This document shows, in pieces, positions 36,293 through 46,174 of a DNA stretch of 64,000 nt. Below the pieces are notes generated by a model that worked only from the letters and a program-made list of their open reading frames with translations, ran no database searches and was not told the DNA's origin. The stretch is from Paraburkholderia edwinii (GTDB lineage: Bacteria > Pseudomonadota > Gammaproteobacteria > Burkholderiales > Burkholderiaceae), in the NCBI RefSeq assembly GCF_019428685.1, contig NZ_CP080095.1, forward strand, positions 1,178,001 to 1,242,000. The letters run 5' to 3'. Made by a program: the position numbers and the translations under genes. Numbering within the stretch: the stretch's first letter is position 1; every line of letters starts with the position of its first letter.

Positions 36293-36643
36293 TCAGTGCG
36301 GCGCGTCGATGGCGGAAACCGTAACGGCCGGCACCGCGTGCACAGGTTGTGCATAGACGATATTGCGTGCGGGTACGGCAGGCGCAACGACGCCGCAAGG
36401 CACCGGAATCGGTACCGCGGCATAGGGCAAAGACCTGACCGGCGGCGCGACGGTCGCCGCAGCTGTCACGGAGGCCTGCACGACATAAGCGGGAGACGGC
36501 GCATAAACCGGATGCGGCGGCGGGCAAGCGGGCACATAGGCGGCGTGCACGAACACGGTCCCCGCAAACGCGCTCGACGACCATGCGGACCAGCCGATGC
36601 CGAGCGCGGCGGCAGCAGACGAACAGACTGAACGGATATTCAC
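36293..36643 (-). CDS. Small secreted Pro/Val/Ala-rich protein
   Basis: 116 residues starting at a GTG codon, supported by a near-perfect GAAGGAGTGTT site. A signal peptide of about 27 residues (ending SSAFA) leads to a low-complexity mature chain rich in Pro, Val and Ala (FVHAAYVPACPPPHPVYAPSPAYVVQ, then AAVPIPVPCGVVAPAVPARN). Three or so Cys might form a disulfide. No known domain was recognised; likely periplasmic or surface-associated. Convergent with the DUF3313 gene, 41 bp away. Confidence 0.65.
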   Translation of the reverse strand: MNIRSVCSSAAAALGIGWSAWSSSAFAGTVFVHAAYVPACPPPHPVYAPSPAYVVQASVTAAATVAPPVRSLPYAAVPIPVPCGVVAPAVPARNIVYAQPVHAVPAVTVSAIDAPH

Positions 36644-36932
36644 GCAACACTCCTTCTATCGATGATCCGGAAGGCGAACACGCGCAGCGTTACGGCGCGC
36701 GCCGGATCGGTGAAAACGGTATGAACCTGCGACAAACGATACGGAGCGCTGCACGGGAAAACCAGCGAAAACATGTTTCATCCGATGTCGTCGCGCAGTC
36801 CGGATGCGTGACATCGAATGACATGGTTTTCGCGTTGCGTTGAGCGCGGCGAGCGACAAGAATTCGCCCTGTCACCGAACGGATCGCGGCACATCGCCAG
36901 CGACGCAGGTGAGCGACTCAACGGAGAGTGAT

Positions 36933-37295
36933 ATGAAGAAGTGGATTGCGATGCTGGCGCTGTGCTTTGCATCGGCGAGCGTATTTGCGCAGCAATCGTC
37001 GACGCAAAATGCGCAGACTCAAAATGCACAGACCCAGGCGATGCCCGCGCAGAACGCGCCGTCGATGCAAGGCATGGGTATGGGCGGTTCGGCCCATATG
37101 CAACAGATGATGCAGCAATTGCAGGAGCGCTTTACGGCTGCCAACACGACGCGCGACGGCAAGCTCACGAAGCAGCAGGCGCAACTCGGCATGCCGCGTG
37201 TCGCGCAGCATTTCGACCAGATCGACACGCAAAAGGTCGGTTATGTAACACTGCCGCAGATCGAGCAGTTCCTCGCGACACAGCGGCGTGAATAG
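36933..37295 (+). CDS. Small periplasmic EF-hand-like protein
   Basis: 120 residues. Signal peptide MKKWIAMLALCFASASVFA, then a Gln/Met-rich linker with a repeated NAQTQ motif, then a helix-loop-helix region (RFTAANTTRDGKLTKQQAQLGMPRVAQHFDQIDTQKVGYVTLPQIEQFL) like a pair of EF-hands. The first loop is degenerate: Asn at position 1, Thr at 3, Asp at 5 and Gln instead of Glu at 12, so calcium binding is doubtful. CGGAGAG precedes the ATG. It lies 22 bp before the response regulator and is probably co-transcribed with it, which suggests a sensory or envelope-stress role. Confidence 0.78.
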   Translation: MKKWIAMLALCFASASVFAQQSSTQNAQTQNAQTQAMPAQNAPSMQGMGMGGSAHMQQMMQQLQERFTAANTTRDGKLTKQQAQLGMPRVAQHFDQIDTQKVGYVTLPQIEQFLATQRRE

Positions 37296-37317
37296 CGTGT
37301 TTTCAAAGGAGTCTTGC

Positions 37318-38028
37318 ATGGACCGGTCCCCCCGCATCATCGTGCTCGACGACGAAGCCGAACTGCGCAATATGCTGCAGCGCTTTCTGACGTCGCAGGG
37401 TTTTTCGGTGCGGGTGGTCGAAAACAGCGCGCGCCTTAAGCGCTATCTCGAGCGCGAGCCCTTCGACCTGCTCGTGCTCGATCTGATGATCGGCGAAGAA
37501 AACGGTCTCGAGATCTGCGCGCGTCTGCGTGCCGAAGGCGAGACCTTGCCGATCCTGATGCTGACCGCGAAGGGCGATCCGCTCGATCGCGTGGTCGGCC
37601 TCGAAACCGGCGCTGACGACTATCTCGCGAAGCCGTTCCTGCCGCAGGAATTGACCGCGCGCATCAACGCGCTATTGCGCCGGCAGAAGATCGCGTCGGG
37701 CGACCCGACCGTCACGACGCAAACGCTGCGCTTCGGCGACTTCCGGCTCGACATCGGCAAGAATCTGCTGTTTCGCGGCGACGAACCGATTGAACTGCAT
37801 TCCGCGCAAATGCTGTTGCTGACCGCGCTCGGCTCGTCGCCGAATCGCGCGGTGAGCCGCGACAACCTGATCGCGCGCGCCCGCGGGCGCGACCACGATG
37901 CGCTCGATCGCAGTATCGACGTGCAGGTGCTGCGGCTGCGCCAGGTGATCGAAAGCGATCCGTCGAAGCCGCGCTTTATCAAAACCGTCTGGGGCGTCGG
38001 CTATATGCTGATCGCCGACGTCGAATAA
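37318..38028 (+). CDS. OmpR/PhoB-family response regulator
   Basis: 236 residues. Receiver domain with acidic Asp11/Asp12, phospho-acceptor Asp55 (LLVLDLMIGEENGLE) and Lys105 (YLAKPF). A winged-helix output domain follows (LRFGDFRLDIGKNLLFRGDEPIELHSAQMLLL, RSIDVQVLRLRQVIESDPSKPRFIKTVWGVGYML). The loop after Asp55, MIGEENGLEI, is close to E. coli OmpR. AAAGGAG before ATG 37318 decides the start over an upstream in-frame ATG at 37288. It is followed two bases later by its sensor kinase. Confidence 0.93.
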   Translation: MDRSPRIIVLDDEAELRNMLQRFLTSQGFSVRVVENSARLKRYLEREPFDLLVLDLMIGEENGLEICARLRAEGETLPILMLTAKGDPLDRVVGLETGADDYLAKPFLPQELTARINALLRRQKIASGDPTVTTQTLRFGDFRLDIGKNLLFRGDEPIELHSAQMLLLTALGSSPNRAVSRDNLIARARGRDHDALDRSIDVQVLRLRQVIESDPSKPRFIKTVWGVGYMLIADVE

Positions 38029-38030
38029 CG

Positions 38031-39362
38031 GTGCGCCCGATGCCGAGCCTGATACCGCGCTCGTTACTCGCCCGCAATATCGTTCTGTTGTTCGCGCTCG
38101 TCGTGGTCAGCGAAGCGTGCTCGCTGAGCGTGCTGCTTCACTATGTGCAGCGGCCTCGCGTCGAACGCGCGGCGGCCGTGTTCGGCAGTTACATCACGAC
38201 GCTCGACACGGTGCTCGCCGCGACGCCGCGCGCATCGCGCGACGTGACTGTCGCGCGCATCGGCGCGCGCGCCGACGTACCACCCGATGCGCTGGCGGCG
38301 CCGCCGGTCAAAGCGCTCGAGTTCTATCGCACGCACGAACTCGGCATTTTTCTCGACACGTTGCGCCGCCATCTGCCGGCCGGCAGCGACGTGCGCTGGG
38401 AGGCCGAGCACGTGCGCGGCGCGCCGCAAACGATGTGGCTGCGCGTGCATATCGCCGACGCGCCGTACTGGATCGCGCTAATGCTGCCCGAAGAGGCGCA
38501 AGGCGGCAGAATCCTGAGCGCGCTGCTGCTGGCCTTAAGCCTCGGCGTGCTCGCCGCGTTGACCGGCTTCCTGCTTCAGCTGCATCTGAACCGGCCGCTC
38601 AAGCATCTGGCCGATGCCGCGCGGCGCATCAGCGCGGGCGACGCACCCGCGCCATTGCCCGTCGACGGGCCGACCGAAATCGCGCAGGTCAGCACGGCGT
38701 TCAACCAGATGACGCAGGCGCTGCAGCAAGCCGAGGCAACACGCGCAGTCATGCTTGCCGGTATTTCGCACGATATCCGCACGCCGCTCACCAAGCTGCG
38801 GCTTGCGATGGCGATGGCCGGCGCGCCGCGCGATGCGCCGTTCACCGATGCCGCCGAGTCATACCTCGATCAGATCGACACGATCCTGCAGCAGTTCATG
38901 GACTATGCGGGCAGCGGCGAGCGCGAAGCCGCGCAGCCCGGCGATCTGAACGCGCTCGTCGAGCAGCTGGCTGCGGATTTCGCAGGGCTCGGGCATGATT
39001 TCGAACTGTCGCTCGCGGACCTGCCGCCGGTCGCGTTCCGCCCGATCAGCATGATGCGGCTGCTCATGAACCTGATGCAGAATGCGATCAAGTACGGCCG
39101 CAGCGGGTTCGCGGTGCGCACGTGGCGCGATGCGCATGCGGCGTATGTCGCGGTCGGCGATCGCGGCACCGGTCTTTCGGCCGCCGAACTCGAGGCGCTG
39201 AAGGCGCCGTTTCAACGCGGCAGAAACGCACATAGCGGGACCAGCGGCACGGGCCTCGGCCTTGCGATCGTCGAACGGATCGCGCGTCTGCATGGCGGCA
39301 CGCTGCAGTTTCATGCGCGCGACGGCGGCGGGCTCGAAGTGTGGGTCGTGCTGCCGCAGTGA
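38031..39362 (+). CDS. EnvZ-like sensor histidine kinase
   Basis: 443 residues. Two membrane helices (about 13-37 and 160-182) enclose a periplasmic sensor domain of about 120 residues. Then a HAMP domain (LQLHLNRPLKHLADAARRISAGD), His247 in the H-box (ISHDIRTPLTKLRLAM), an N-box (MNLMQNAIKYG) and a G2 box (SGTSGTGLGLAIVERIA). The start is GTG 38031, 2 bp after the response regulator stop; ATG 38040 would remove only three residues. It phosphorylates the adjacent regulator; the signal is unknown. The pair is followed within 30 bp by the GH133 gene, so read-through into the carbohydrate block is possible. Confidence 0.93.
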   Translation: MRPMPSLIPRSLLARNIVLLFALVVVSEACSLSVLLHYVQRPRVERAAAVFGSYITTLDTVLAATPRASRDVTVARIGARADVPPDALAAPPVKALEFYRTHELGIFLDTLRRHLPAGSDVRWEAEHVRGAPQTMWLRVHIADAPYWIALMLPEEAQGGRILSALLLALSLGVLAALTGFLLQLHLNRPLKHLADAARRISAGDAPAPLPVDGPTEIAQVSTAFNQMTQALQQAEATRAVMLAGISHDIRTPLTKLRLAMAMAGAPRDAPFTDAAESYLDQIDTILQQFMDYAGSGEREAAQPGDLNALVEQLAADFAGLGHDFELSLADLPPVAFRPISMMRLLMNLMQNAIKYGRSGFAVRTWRDAHAAYVAVGDRGTGLSAAELEALKAPFQRGRNAHSGTSGTGLGLAIVERIARLHGGTLQFHARDGGGLEVWVVLPQ

Positions 39363-39392
39363 AACCAGTAAAAGGAGAGAGAGGGCATATCG

Positions 39393-41420
39393 ATGACGAC
39401 CATCGCACGGCCGATCGACCGCGAGCATCTCCAGGACGAATGGCTCGAAGCCGACGGCTTCGGCGGTTTTGCATCGGGCACGGTCGGCATGCCGCGCACG
39501 CGCCGCTACCACGCGCTGCTGCTCGCGGCGACACGGCCGCCTGCGGGGCGCATCGTGCTCGTCAACGGCTTCGAGGCATGGGTCGACGTGAATGGCGAAC
39601 GCTATCCGCTGACGACGCAATGTTATGCGCCCGATCTGACCGTACCCGATATCACCGATCGTCTGCTGGGCTTTACGACCGAACCGTGGCCGACGTGGCG
39701 CATCGCGGTCGGCGTGGGCGGGGAAATGAGCGGGGAAACAAGTGCTGAAGTGAGCGCGGAAGTGTTCGTCGTGAAAGCGACCGGCGAAACTGTGTTGCGC
39801 TGGCGTCTGCATGCTGGCGCGGAAGGCGCATCAAATCCATCGACCGCATCGAACAGCCGCGCGAATGACGAGCCCCCGCGCGGCGACTTTACGCTGCACG
39901 TGCGTCCGCTACTGTCGGGCCGCGACTATCACGCACTGCACCATGAGAACGGCGCATTCGACTTCACCGCAGACATCAGCGGCACCTGCGTAAGCTGGCG
40001 CCCGTATGGCGACCTGCCGGCGATTCGCGCGGCATCGAACGGCGCCTATGAGCATGCGCCGGACTGGTACCGCAACTTCTGCTATCCGGTCGAACGCGAA
40101 CGCGGGCTCGAATTCACCGAAGATCTCGCGACGCCGGGCATTTTCTCGTTCGATCTCGCAGCCGGCGATGCGGTGCTGATCCTGAGCGCGGACGGCGTGC
40201 CGCGCACTCGCGAATCCTGCACATCCGACGCATTCGCGCATGCGCAGCAGCTCGAGCGTGTGGAACGCACGCGCCGCGCGGCATTCGCGTCGCGCCTTCA
40301 TCGTTCCGCCGATGCATACGTCGTTGCGCGCGAGGGCGGCCGCACGATCGTGGCCGGCTTTCCGTGGTTCACTGACTGGGGCCGCGACACGTTTATCGCC
40401 ATGCGCGGGCTGCTGCTCGCATGCGGCCGCCACGACGAAGCGGCCGCGATTCTGCTGCAATGGTCCGCGACCCTCTCCGAAGGCATGTTGCCGAACCGCT
40501 TCCCCGATTACGGCGACACGCCCGAATACAACTCGGTCGATGCATCGCTGTGGTTTGTCGTCGCCGTGCACGACTATCTTGCTGTGCAGCATGCCTCGGA
40601 TGAAACCCGCGGGCGCCTGCAGCAGGCAGTCGACGAGATCCTCGCGGGCTATACGCGCGGCACGCGCTTTGCCATCGGCGCCGACGAAGACGGTCTGTTG
40701 CGCGCGGGCGTGCCCGGCGTGCAGCTCTCATGGATGGATGCAAAGATCGGCGATTGGGTGGTCACCCCGCGCATCGGCAAACCGGTTGAAATTCAGGCGC
40801 TGTGGATCAACGCATTGCGCATCGCATCAAACTGGAACGCGCAGTGGCGCGACCCGGCCCGGCGCGCGACGCGCGCATTCGTCGAACGATTCGTCGATCC
40901 GGCCGGCGGCGCGCTATTCGATGTGGTCGACGTCGATCATGTGCGCGGCAGATTCGACCGTTCGATTCGCCCGAACCAGATTTTCGCGGTCGGCGGGCTG
41001 CCGTTTCAGATTATCGATGGCGCCGTCGCGCGCGCCGTGGTCGACCAGGTGCGCATCCATCTGCTCACGCCGCTCGGCCTGCGCACACTCGCGCCGTCGG
41101 ATCCCGCGTATCGCGCGCACTATGCGGGGGGCCCGCGCGAGCGCGATGGCGCCTATCATCAAGGGACGGTGTGGCCGTGGCTGCTCGGTCCGTTCGTCGA
41201 AGCGTGGCTGCGCGTCGAAGCGCCCGACGCGGCGGCGCGCGCGGCGGCCCGCGAGCGCTTTATCGCGCCGCTCGATGCGCATCTGGACCGCGCGGGTCTC
41301 GATCACATCAGTGAAATTGCCGACGCAGACGCGCCGCATCGGCCCGCGGGCGCGCCGTTTCAGGCGTGGTCGCTCGGCGAGCGGCTGCGGATCGGCGCGC
41401 TGCTAGCCGCGCGGGACTAG
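39393..41420 (+). CDS. Amylo-alpha-1,6-glucosidase (GH133-like glycogen debranching enzyme)
   Basis: 675 residues. The N-terminal beta-rich domain begins EWLEADGFGGFASGTVGMPRTRRYHALLLAA, the classic opening of bacterial and archaeal debranching enzymes. The C-terminal (alpha/alpha)6 barrel has FPWFTDWGRDTFIAMRG (with a candidate catalytic Asp), EYNSVDASLWFVVA, VTPRIGKPVEIQALWINAL and GAYHQGTVWPWLLGPFVEA. It removes alpha-1,6 branch stubs from glycogen or similar glucans in the cytoplasm. GGAGAGAGAGG gives the ribosome site. A repeated GEMSGETSAEVSAEV stretch (about 110-124) is a linker expansion. Followed by a GH63-like gene. Confidence 0.9.
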   Translation: MTTIARPIDREHLQDEWLEADGFGGFASGTVGMPRTRRYHALLLAATRPPAGRIVLVNGFEAWVDVNGERYPLTTQCYAPDLTVPDITDRLLGFTTEPWPTWRIAVGVGGEMSGETSAEVSAEVFVVKATGETVLRWRLHAGAEGASNPSTASNSRANDEPPRGDFTLHVRPLLSGRDYHALHHENGAFDFTADISGTCVSWRPYGDLPAIRAASNGAYEHAPDWYRNFCYPVERERGLEFTEDLATPGIFSFDLAAGDAVLILSADGVPRTRESCTSDAFAHAQQLERVERTRRAAFASRLHRSADAYVVAREGGRTIVAGFPWFTDWGRDTFIAMRGLLLACGRHDEAAAILLQWSATLSEGMLPNRFPDYGDTPEYNSVDASLWFVVAVHDYLAVQHASDETRGRLQQAVDEILAGYTRGTRFAIGADEDGLLRAGVPGVQLSWMDAKIGDWVVTPRIGKPVEIQALWINALRIASNWNAQWRDPARRATRAFVERFVDPAGGALFDVVDVDHVRGRFDRSIRPNQIFAVGGLPFQIIDGAVARAVVDQVRIHLLTPLGLRTLAPSDPAYRAHYAGGPRERDGAYHQGTVWPWLLGPFVEAWLRVEAPDAAARAAARERFIAPLDAHLDRAGLDHISEIADADAPHRPAGAPFQAWSLGERLRIGALLAARD

Positions 41421-41502
41421 CGACGCCCCACTAATTGCGCAACGCCGCGCAAAGCGCGCTACGATGTGACTCCTGCTGCCTTGTCAAAAGGAGGACGCTG
41501 TT

Positions 41503-44256
41503 ATGCCCTGCCTTCGTGCCTGCAATCTGCTCGACACCGTCGAGGGCGCCCGTCTGCATTCCGCCGACAGCGCGCACTGGCAACGCTGGGGCCCGTATCT
41601 GAGTGAACGCCAGTGGGGCACGGTGCGTGAGGACTACAGTCCTAACGGCACCGCATGGGACTACTTCCCACACGATCACGCACGCAGCCGCGCCTACCGC
41701 TGGGGTGAAGACGGTATCGCCGGCTTCGGCGACGACATGCTGAACTGGTGCGTGTCGCTCGCGCTGTGGAACCGGCGCGACCCGATCATCAAGGAGCGGC
41801 TGTTCGGGCTCACGAACTCGCAAGGCAATCATGGCGAGGACGTGAAGGAGCTGTATTTCTATCTCGACGGCACGCCCACGCATTCGTATATGCGCATGCT
41901 GTACAAATATCCGCATGCCGCGTATCCGTACTCCGATCTCGTCGAAGAAAACGCGCGCCGCGGCGCCGATATGCCCGAATACGAAGTGCTCGATACCGGC
42001 GTATTCGACAATTCGCGCTACTTCGACGTGACGGTCGAGTATGCGAAACACACGCCCGAAGACATCGTGATGCGCGTGACCGTCGAGAATCGCGCGGACG
42101 AAGCCGCGTCGCTCGATGTGCTGCCGCAGATCTGGGCGCGCAACAAATGGTCGTGGAAGGGGCTCGAAGAGAAGCCCTCGCTGATGTTCGAACGGATGCG
42201 CGACCGCACCTATCTGTTTGGCCGCCATCCGGGCTACGAATCGATCATCGTCGCCGCGTGGCGCAAGGATCTCGAGCGCGAGAATACCGGCTATGGAACC
42301 GGCGTCGAGTGGCTCTTCTGCGAGAACGAGACGAACCCGCGCCGCCTGTACGGCACGGAAGACGCGATCGGCCCGTTCAAGGACGGCTTCAACGACTACC
42401 TCGTGAATGGCGATCGCGAAGCGGTGCGCCGCGATTCCGGCACGAAGGCGGGTGCGCATGTGTCGCTCGAACTCGAGCCGCACGGCACCGCGGTCGTTTA
42501 TATGCGCTGGCGCGTCGCGTCGTCGCCCGATGAAGTGCCGCTCGACTGCGAGGCGCTGTTCGCGCGCCGGATCGCTGAAGCGGACGAATTCTACGGCGTG
42601 CTGCAGCGCGAGATCGAAGACGCGGATGAACGGCTCGTGCAGCGCCAGGCGCTGGCCGGCATGCTGTGGTCGAAGCAGTTCTACCAGTTCGACGTGCAGC
42701 GCTGGATGGACGGCGACCCCGCGCAACCGGTGCCGCCCACGGGCCGCCGGCGCGGCCGCAATGCGGACTGGCGGCATCTGTGCAATGCGGACATCGTGTC
42801 GATGCCGGACAAGTGGGAGTACCCGTGGTACGCATCATGGGACCTTGCGTTTCATGCGGCTGCGTTCGCACTGATCGATCCCGCGTTTGCGAAGCGCCAG
42901 CTGCTGCTGCTCGTGAAAGACCGTTATCAGCATCCGAACGGCCAGTTGCCCGCCTATGAGTGGGCCTTCAGTGATGCGAACCCGCCCGTGCATGCGTGGG
43001 CCGCATGGCGCGTCTACGAAATCGATCGCGCGCTGACCGGCAAGGGCGACCGCGATTTTCTGGAGCTTGTGTTTCACAAGCTGCTGTTGAATTTCTCGTG
43101 GTGGGTGAACCGCAAGGACGCGGACGGCCGCAATATCTTTCAGGGCGGCTTTCTCGGGCTCGATAACGTCGGCATCTTCGACCGTTCGTCGCCGCTGCCG
43201 ACGGGCGGCCATATCGACCAGGCCGACGGCACTGCGTGGATGGCTGCCTATGCGCTCGACCTGATGCGCATCGCGCTTGAACTCGCGTATGAAAACCATG
43301 TGTTCGTCGATATCGGCGTGAAGTTCTTCGAGCACTTCCTGTATATCGCCGAAGCGGTCAGTTGCGAGGACGGCTGCGAAACGGGCCTGTGGGACAGCCA
43401 GGACAGTTTCTTCTACGACAAGCTGCGCTTGCCGGACGGCGGCAATGTGCCGATGCGCGTGCGCTCGATCGTCGGGTTGATTCCGCTCTTTGCGGTGCAC
43501 GCGCTCGAACACCGGTTGCACGGCACGCTGCCCGGCCTGCACGAACGCCTGATGTGGTTCTTCCGGCATCGGCCCGATCTCGCCCGGCTCGTGTCGCGCT
43601 GGAACGAGCCCGGCAAAGGCAACACGTTGCTGCTGTCGCTGTTGCGCGGGCATCGCATGAAGGCGCTGCTGCGCCGCGCACTCGACGAAACCGAGTTTCT
43701 GTCCGATTACGGCGTGCGCGCGCTGTCGCGTGTGCATTGCGACGACCCGTTCGTGTTCAAGTTCGACGGCAAGGAGTTCTGCGTCAAGTATTTGCCCGCG
43801 GAATCGGATTCGCGCGTGTTCGGCGGCAACTCGAACTGGCGCGGGCCGATCTGGATGCCGGTCAACTTTCTGCTGATCGAATCGCTGTACGAATTTCACC
43901 GCTACTACGGCGACGATTTTCGTATCGAGTATCCGACCGGCTCCGGCGAGCGGCTGTCGTTGCGCGAGATCGGCGATGAGCTCGCGCGCCGTCTCACGAA
44001 ACTGTTCATGAAGGACGCGCACGGCAAACGGCCCGTCATGGCTGCGTATCCGCAATTGCAGGCGGACCCGCGTTCAAAGGATCTCGTCCTGTTTCACGAG
44101 TACTTCCACGGCGATACCGGCCGCGGCGTCGGCGCGTCGCATCAGACGGGCTGGAGCGGGCTCGTCGCGCTGCTGTTGCAGCCGCGTGAATCTGCGACGT
44201 CGGGCCTGGTGCCGGCGACCAGCGAAACCGAGCAGGCAGCTGTGGCGGTCAAATAA
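41503..44256 (+). CDS. GH63/MGH1-like glucosidase
   Basis: 917 residues. Opens SAHWQRWGPYLSERQWGTVREDYSPNGTAWDYFPHDHARSRAYRWGEDG, which is very characteristic of large bacterial 'MGH1-like glycoside hydrolases'. The (alpha/alpha)6 core includes YPWYASWDLAFHAAAFALIDPAFAKRQLLLL, LPAYEWAFSDANPPVHAWA, PTGGHIDQADGTAWMAAYALDLM and GNSNWRGPIWMPVNFLLIESL; GASHQTGWSGLVALLL ends it. Known GH63 enzymes hydrolyse alpha-glucosides (mannosylglycerate, trehalose-like or oligosaccharide ends). No signal peptide, so cytoplasmic. AAAAGGAGGACGC is an ideal ribosome site. Substrate not deducible; context suggests storage or osmolyte glucoside breakdown. Confidence 0.88.
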   Translation: MPCLRACNLLDTVEGARLHSADSAHWQRWGPYLSERQWGTVREDYSPNGTAWDYFPHDHARSRAYRWGEDGIAGFGDDMLNWCVSLALWNRRDPIIKERLFGLTNSQGNHGEDVKELYFYLDGTPTHSYMRMLYKYPHAAYPYSDLVEENARRGADMPEYEVLDTGVFDNSRYFDVTVEYAKHTPEDIVMRVTVENRADEAASLDVLPQIWARNKWSWKGLEEKPSLMFERMRDRTYLFGRHPGYESIIVAAWRKDLERENTGYGTGVEWLFCENETNPRRLYGTEDAIGPFKDGFNDYLVNGDREAVRRDSGTKAGAHVSLELEPHGTAVVYMRWRVASSPDEVPLDCEALFARRIAEADEFYGVLQREIEDADERLVQRQALAGMLWSKQFYQFDVQRWMDGDPAQPVPPTGRRRGRNADWRHLCNADIVSMPDKWEYPWYASWDLAFHAAAFALIDPAFAKRQLLLLVKDRYQHPNGQLPAYEWAFSDANPPVHAWAAWRVYEIDRALTGKGDRDFLELVFHKLLLNFSWWVNRKDADGRNIFQGGFLGLDNVGIFDRSSPLPTGGHIDQADGTAWMAAYALDLMRIALELAYENHVFVDIGVKFFEHFLYIAEAVSCEDGCETGLWDSQDSFFYDKLRLPDGGNVPMRVRSIVGLIPLFAVHALEHRLHGTLPGLHERLMWFFRHRPDLARLVSRWNEPGKGNTLLLSLLRGHRMKALLRRALDETEFLSDYGVRALSRVHCDDPFVFKFDGKEFCVKYLPAESDSRVFGGNSNWRGPIWMPVNFLLIESLYEFHRYYGDDFRIEYPTGSGERLSLREIGDELARRLTKLFMKDAHGKRPVMAAYPQLQADPRSKDLVLFHEYFHGDTGRGVGASHQTGWSGLVALLLQPRESATSGLVPATSETEQAAVAVK

Positions 44257-44288
44257 GACAAACGCGAACCGCGCACGCGCGCAAGCGT

Positions 44289-44326
44289 AGCCCGATGAAG
44301 CGCAGCTTGATGCGCTTTATCGGGCT
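44289..44326. terminator. Long hairpin between GH63 and zwf genes
   Basis: A 16-bp stem (44289-44304 with 44311-44326, one G-T wobble) around a 6-nt loop, about 30 bp after the GH63 stop. There is no T-run after it, so it may slow or partly end transcription or protect the 3' end rather than terminate strictly. Confidence 0.5.
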
Positions 44327-44513
44327 GTACAACTTGCTCGCCGTCGCGCATTCCGGGGCGCAGTTCTTGCCGCGTCGATGCAATGCTTGCGCGGCGGCTT
44401 TACAGAAGTCTTGCGAAAGCGCGCCGCCGCGCGATCCGATGGAACTGTATGGCCGTGCGGCGGGTCATCCTGGTAACGCCAGTCATGTGGGTCACCATCT
44501 GCGAGGGAATGCC

Positions 44514-46133
44514 ATGCCGTCCGATACCAATGCCACCGCCGAACTGAATCCGTCCACGGCAACCTCGGCCGCTGCCGGTAAGAAAGTGCCTGCGGCGCCG
44601 CCCGCCGCGCTCGCACGCGGCGAAGGTCCGTGCGGACCCGCGGGCGAATGCAAGGCGCCGCCGTGTTCGCTCGTGATCTTCGGTGCGGGCGGCGATCTGA
44701 CCAAGCGGCTGCTCGTGCCCGCGTTGTACAACCTCGTTGTCGACGGCTTGCTCGACGACGGCATGCAGGTGATCGGCGTGAATCGCGGCGAGCGCGGCAC
44801 CGACGATTGGCGCGACGATCTGCATGCATCGCTGCAGCAGTTCGCGGCCGAGCGCTCGAGCTCGGGCAAGGCCGACGAAGCATCGTGGAACTGGCTCGCG
44901 CAGCGGCTGCAATATATTGCCGGCGACTTCTCGACGCCCGACACGTTCGAGCGCGTCAAGCAGGCGATCGGCAAGAGCGGCTGCAGCAATGCGATCTTTT
45001 ACCTCGCGGTCGGCGAGCGCTTCTTCAAGCCGGTCGTCGAACAGCTCGGCAAGGCGGGCCTGCTCGACGAAGAGGGCGCGGGCGGCTTCAGGCGCGTCGT
45101 GATCGAAAAGCCGTTCGGCAACGATCTCGCGTCGGCGCGCGACCTGAACCAGCACATCCTGACTTACGCGAAAGAAGAGCAGATCTACCGGATCGATCAC
45201 TTCCTCGGCAAGGAAACGGTGCAGAGCATTCTCGCGGTGCGCTTTGCGAATGCGCTGTTCGAGCCGGTGTGGCGGCGCGAGTATATCGACAGCGTGCAGA
45301 TCACCGCGGCCGAAACGCTTGGCGTCGAAGGGCGCGGCGCGTTCTACGAACATACGGGCGCGTTTCGCGACATGGTGCCCAACCACCTGTTCCAGCTGAT
45401 GGCGATGGTCGCGATGGAGCCGCCGAACTCGTTCGATGCCGAAACGGTGCGCGACAAGAAAGCCGAAGTGTTCGAAGCGATCCAGCCGCTGCGCGCCGAG
45501 GATGTCGTCTTCGGGCAGTACGAAGAAGGGCCCGCCGGTGTCGGCTATCGCAAGGAGCCGAATGTCGCGCCCGACAGCACGACCGAAACCTACGCGGCCG
45601 CGCGGGTTCATATCGACAACTGGCGCTGGGGCGGCGTGCCGTTTTATCTGCGTACGGGCAAGCGCCTCAACGTGCGCCGCACCGAGATCGCGGTGCAGCT
45701 CAAGCGCGTGCCGTTCCTCATGTTCCGCGATACGCCCGTCGATTCGCTGACGCCGAACGTGCTGACGCTGCGCATCGATCCGACGCACGGCACGCGTTTC
45801 GACTTCAACGTGAAGGTGCCGGGCCCGACGATGAGAATGGGCCACGTGCGCTCGACATTCGACTACAACGATTTCTTCAAGGAGCAGGCGAACGTCGGCT
45901 ATGAAACGCTGCTGTACGACTGCATGCTCGGCGACGAGACGTTGTTTCAGCGTGCCGACAGCATCGAGGGAAGCTGGGCGGCGGTGGACGCGGTGCTGCA
46001 TCCGACCGCCGGCGGCGCGATGCGCGTGCACGGCTATGCGGCGGGCGGCAGCGGACCGGCTGAGGCCGATGCGCTGCTCGCGCGCGACGGACGCACGTGG
46101 CGGCCGCTCGACGATGAACCGAAGCGGCGCTGA
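44514..46133 (+). CDS. zwf: Glucose-6-phosphate 1-dehydrogenase
   Basis: 539 residues. The NADP-binding motif is FGAGGDLTKRLL (about 57-68), preceded by an unusual Ala/Pro/Gly-rich leader of about 50 residues containing two Cys. The substrate-binding signature is YRIDHFLGKETVQ, with VVIEKPFGNDL before it. It oxidises glucose 6-phosphate to 6-phosphogluconolactone, feeding the oxidative pentose phosphate and Entner-Doudoroff routes. The core carries a PNVAPDSTTETYAAARVHIDNWRWGGVPFYLRTGKRL stretch typical of the family. GAGGGAATGCC before ATG 44514. The following gene is a glucokinase-like protein that would supply its substrate. Confidence 0.95.
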   Translation: MPSDTNATAELNPSTATSAAAGKKVPAAPPAALARGEGPCGPAGECKAPPCSLVIFGAGGDLTKRLLVPALYNLVVDGLLDDGMQVIGVNRGERGTDDWRDDLHASLQQFAAERSSSGKADEASWNWLAQRLQYIAGDFSTPDTFERVKQAIGKSGCSNAIFYLAVGERFFKPVVEQLGKAGLLDEEGAGGFRRVVIEKPFGNDLASARDLNQHILTYAKEEQIYRIDHFLGKETVQSILAVRFANALFEPVWRREYIDSVQITAAETLGVEGRGAFYEHTGAFRDMVPNHLFQLMAMVAMEPPNSFDAETVRDKKAEVFEAIQPLRAEDVVFGQYEEGPAGVGYRKEPNVAPDSTTETYAAARVHIDNWRWGGVPFYLRTGKRLNVRRTEIAVQLKRVPFLMFRDTPVDSLTPNVLTLRIDPTHGTRFDFNVKVPGPTMRMGHVRSTFDYNDFFKEQANVGYETLLYDCMLGDETLFQRADSIEGSWAAVDAVLHPTAGGAMRVHGYAAGGSGPAEADALLARDGRTWRPLDDEPKRR

Positions 46134-46174
46134 CGGGTCGAGTAGATAGAACAACTTCAAAAGGGACGATGACT

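Noticed and set aside
44400..46160. A 586-residue minus-strand frame across zwf
   Set aside because: Antisense shadow; zwf motifs are complete on the plus strand.
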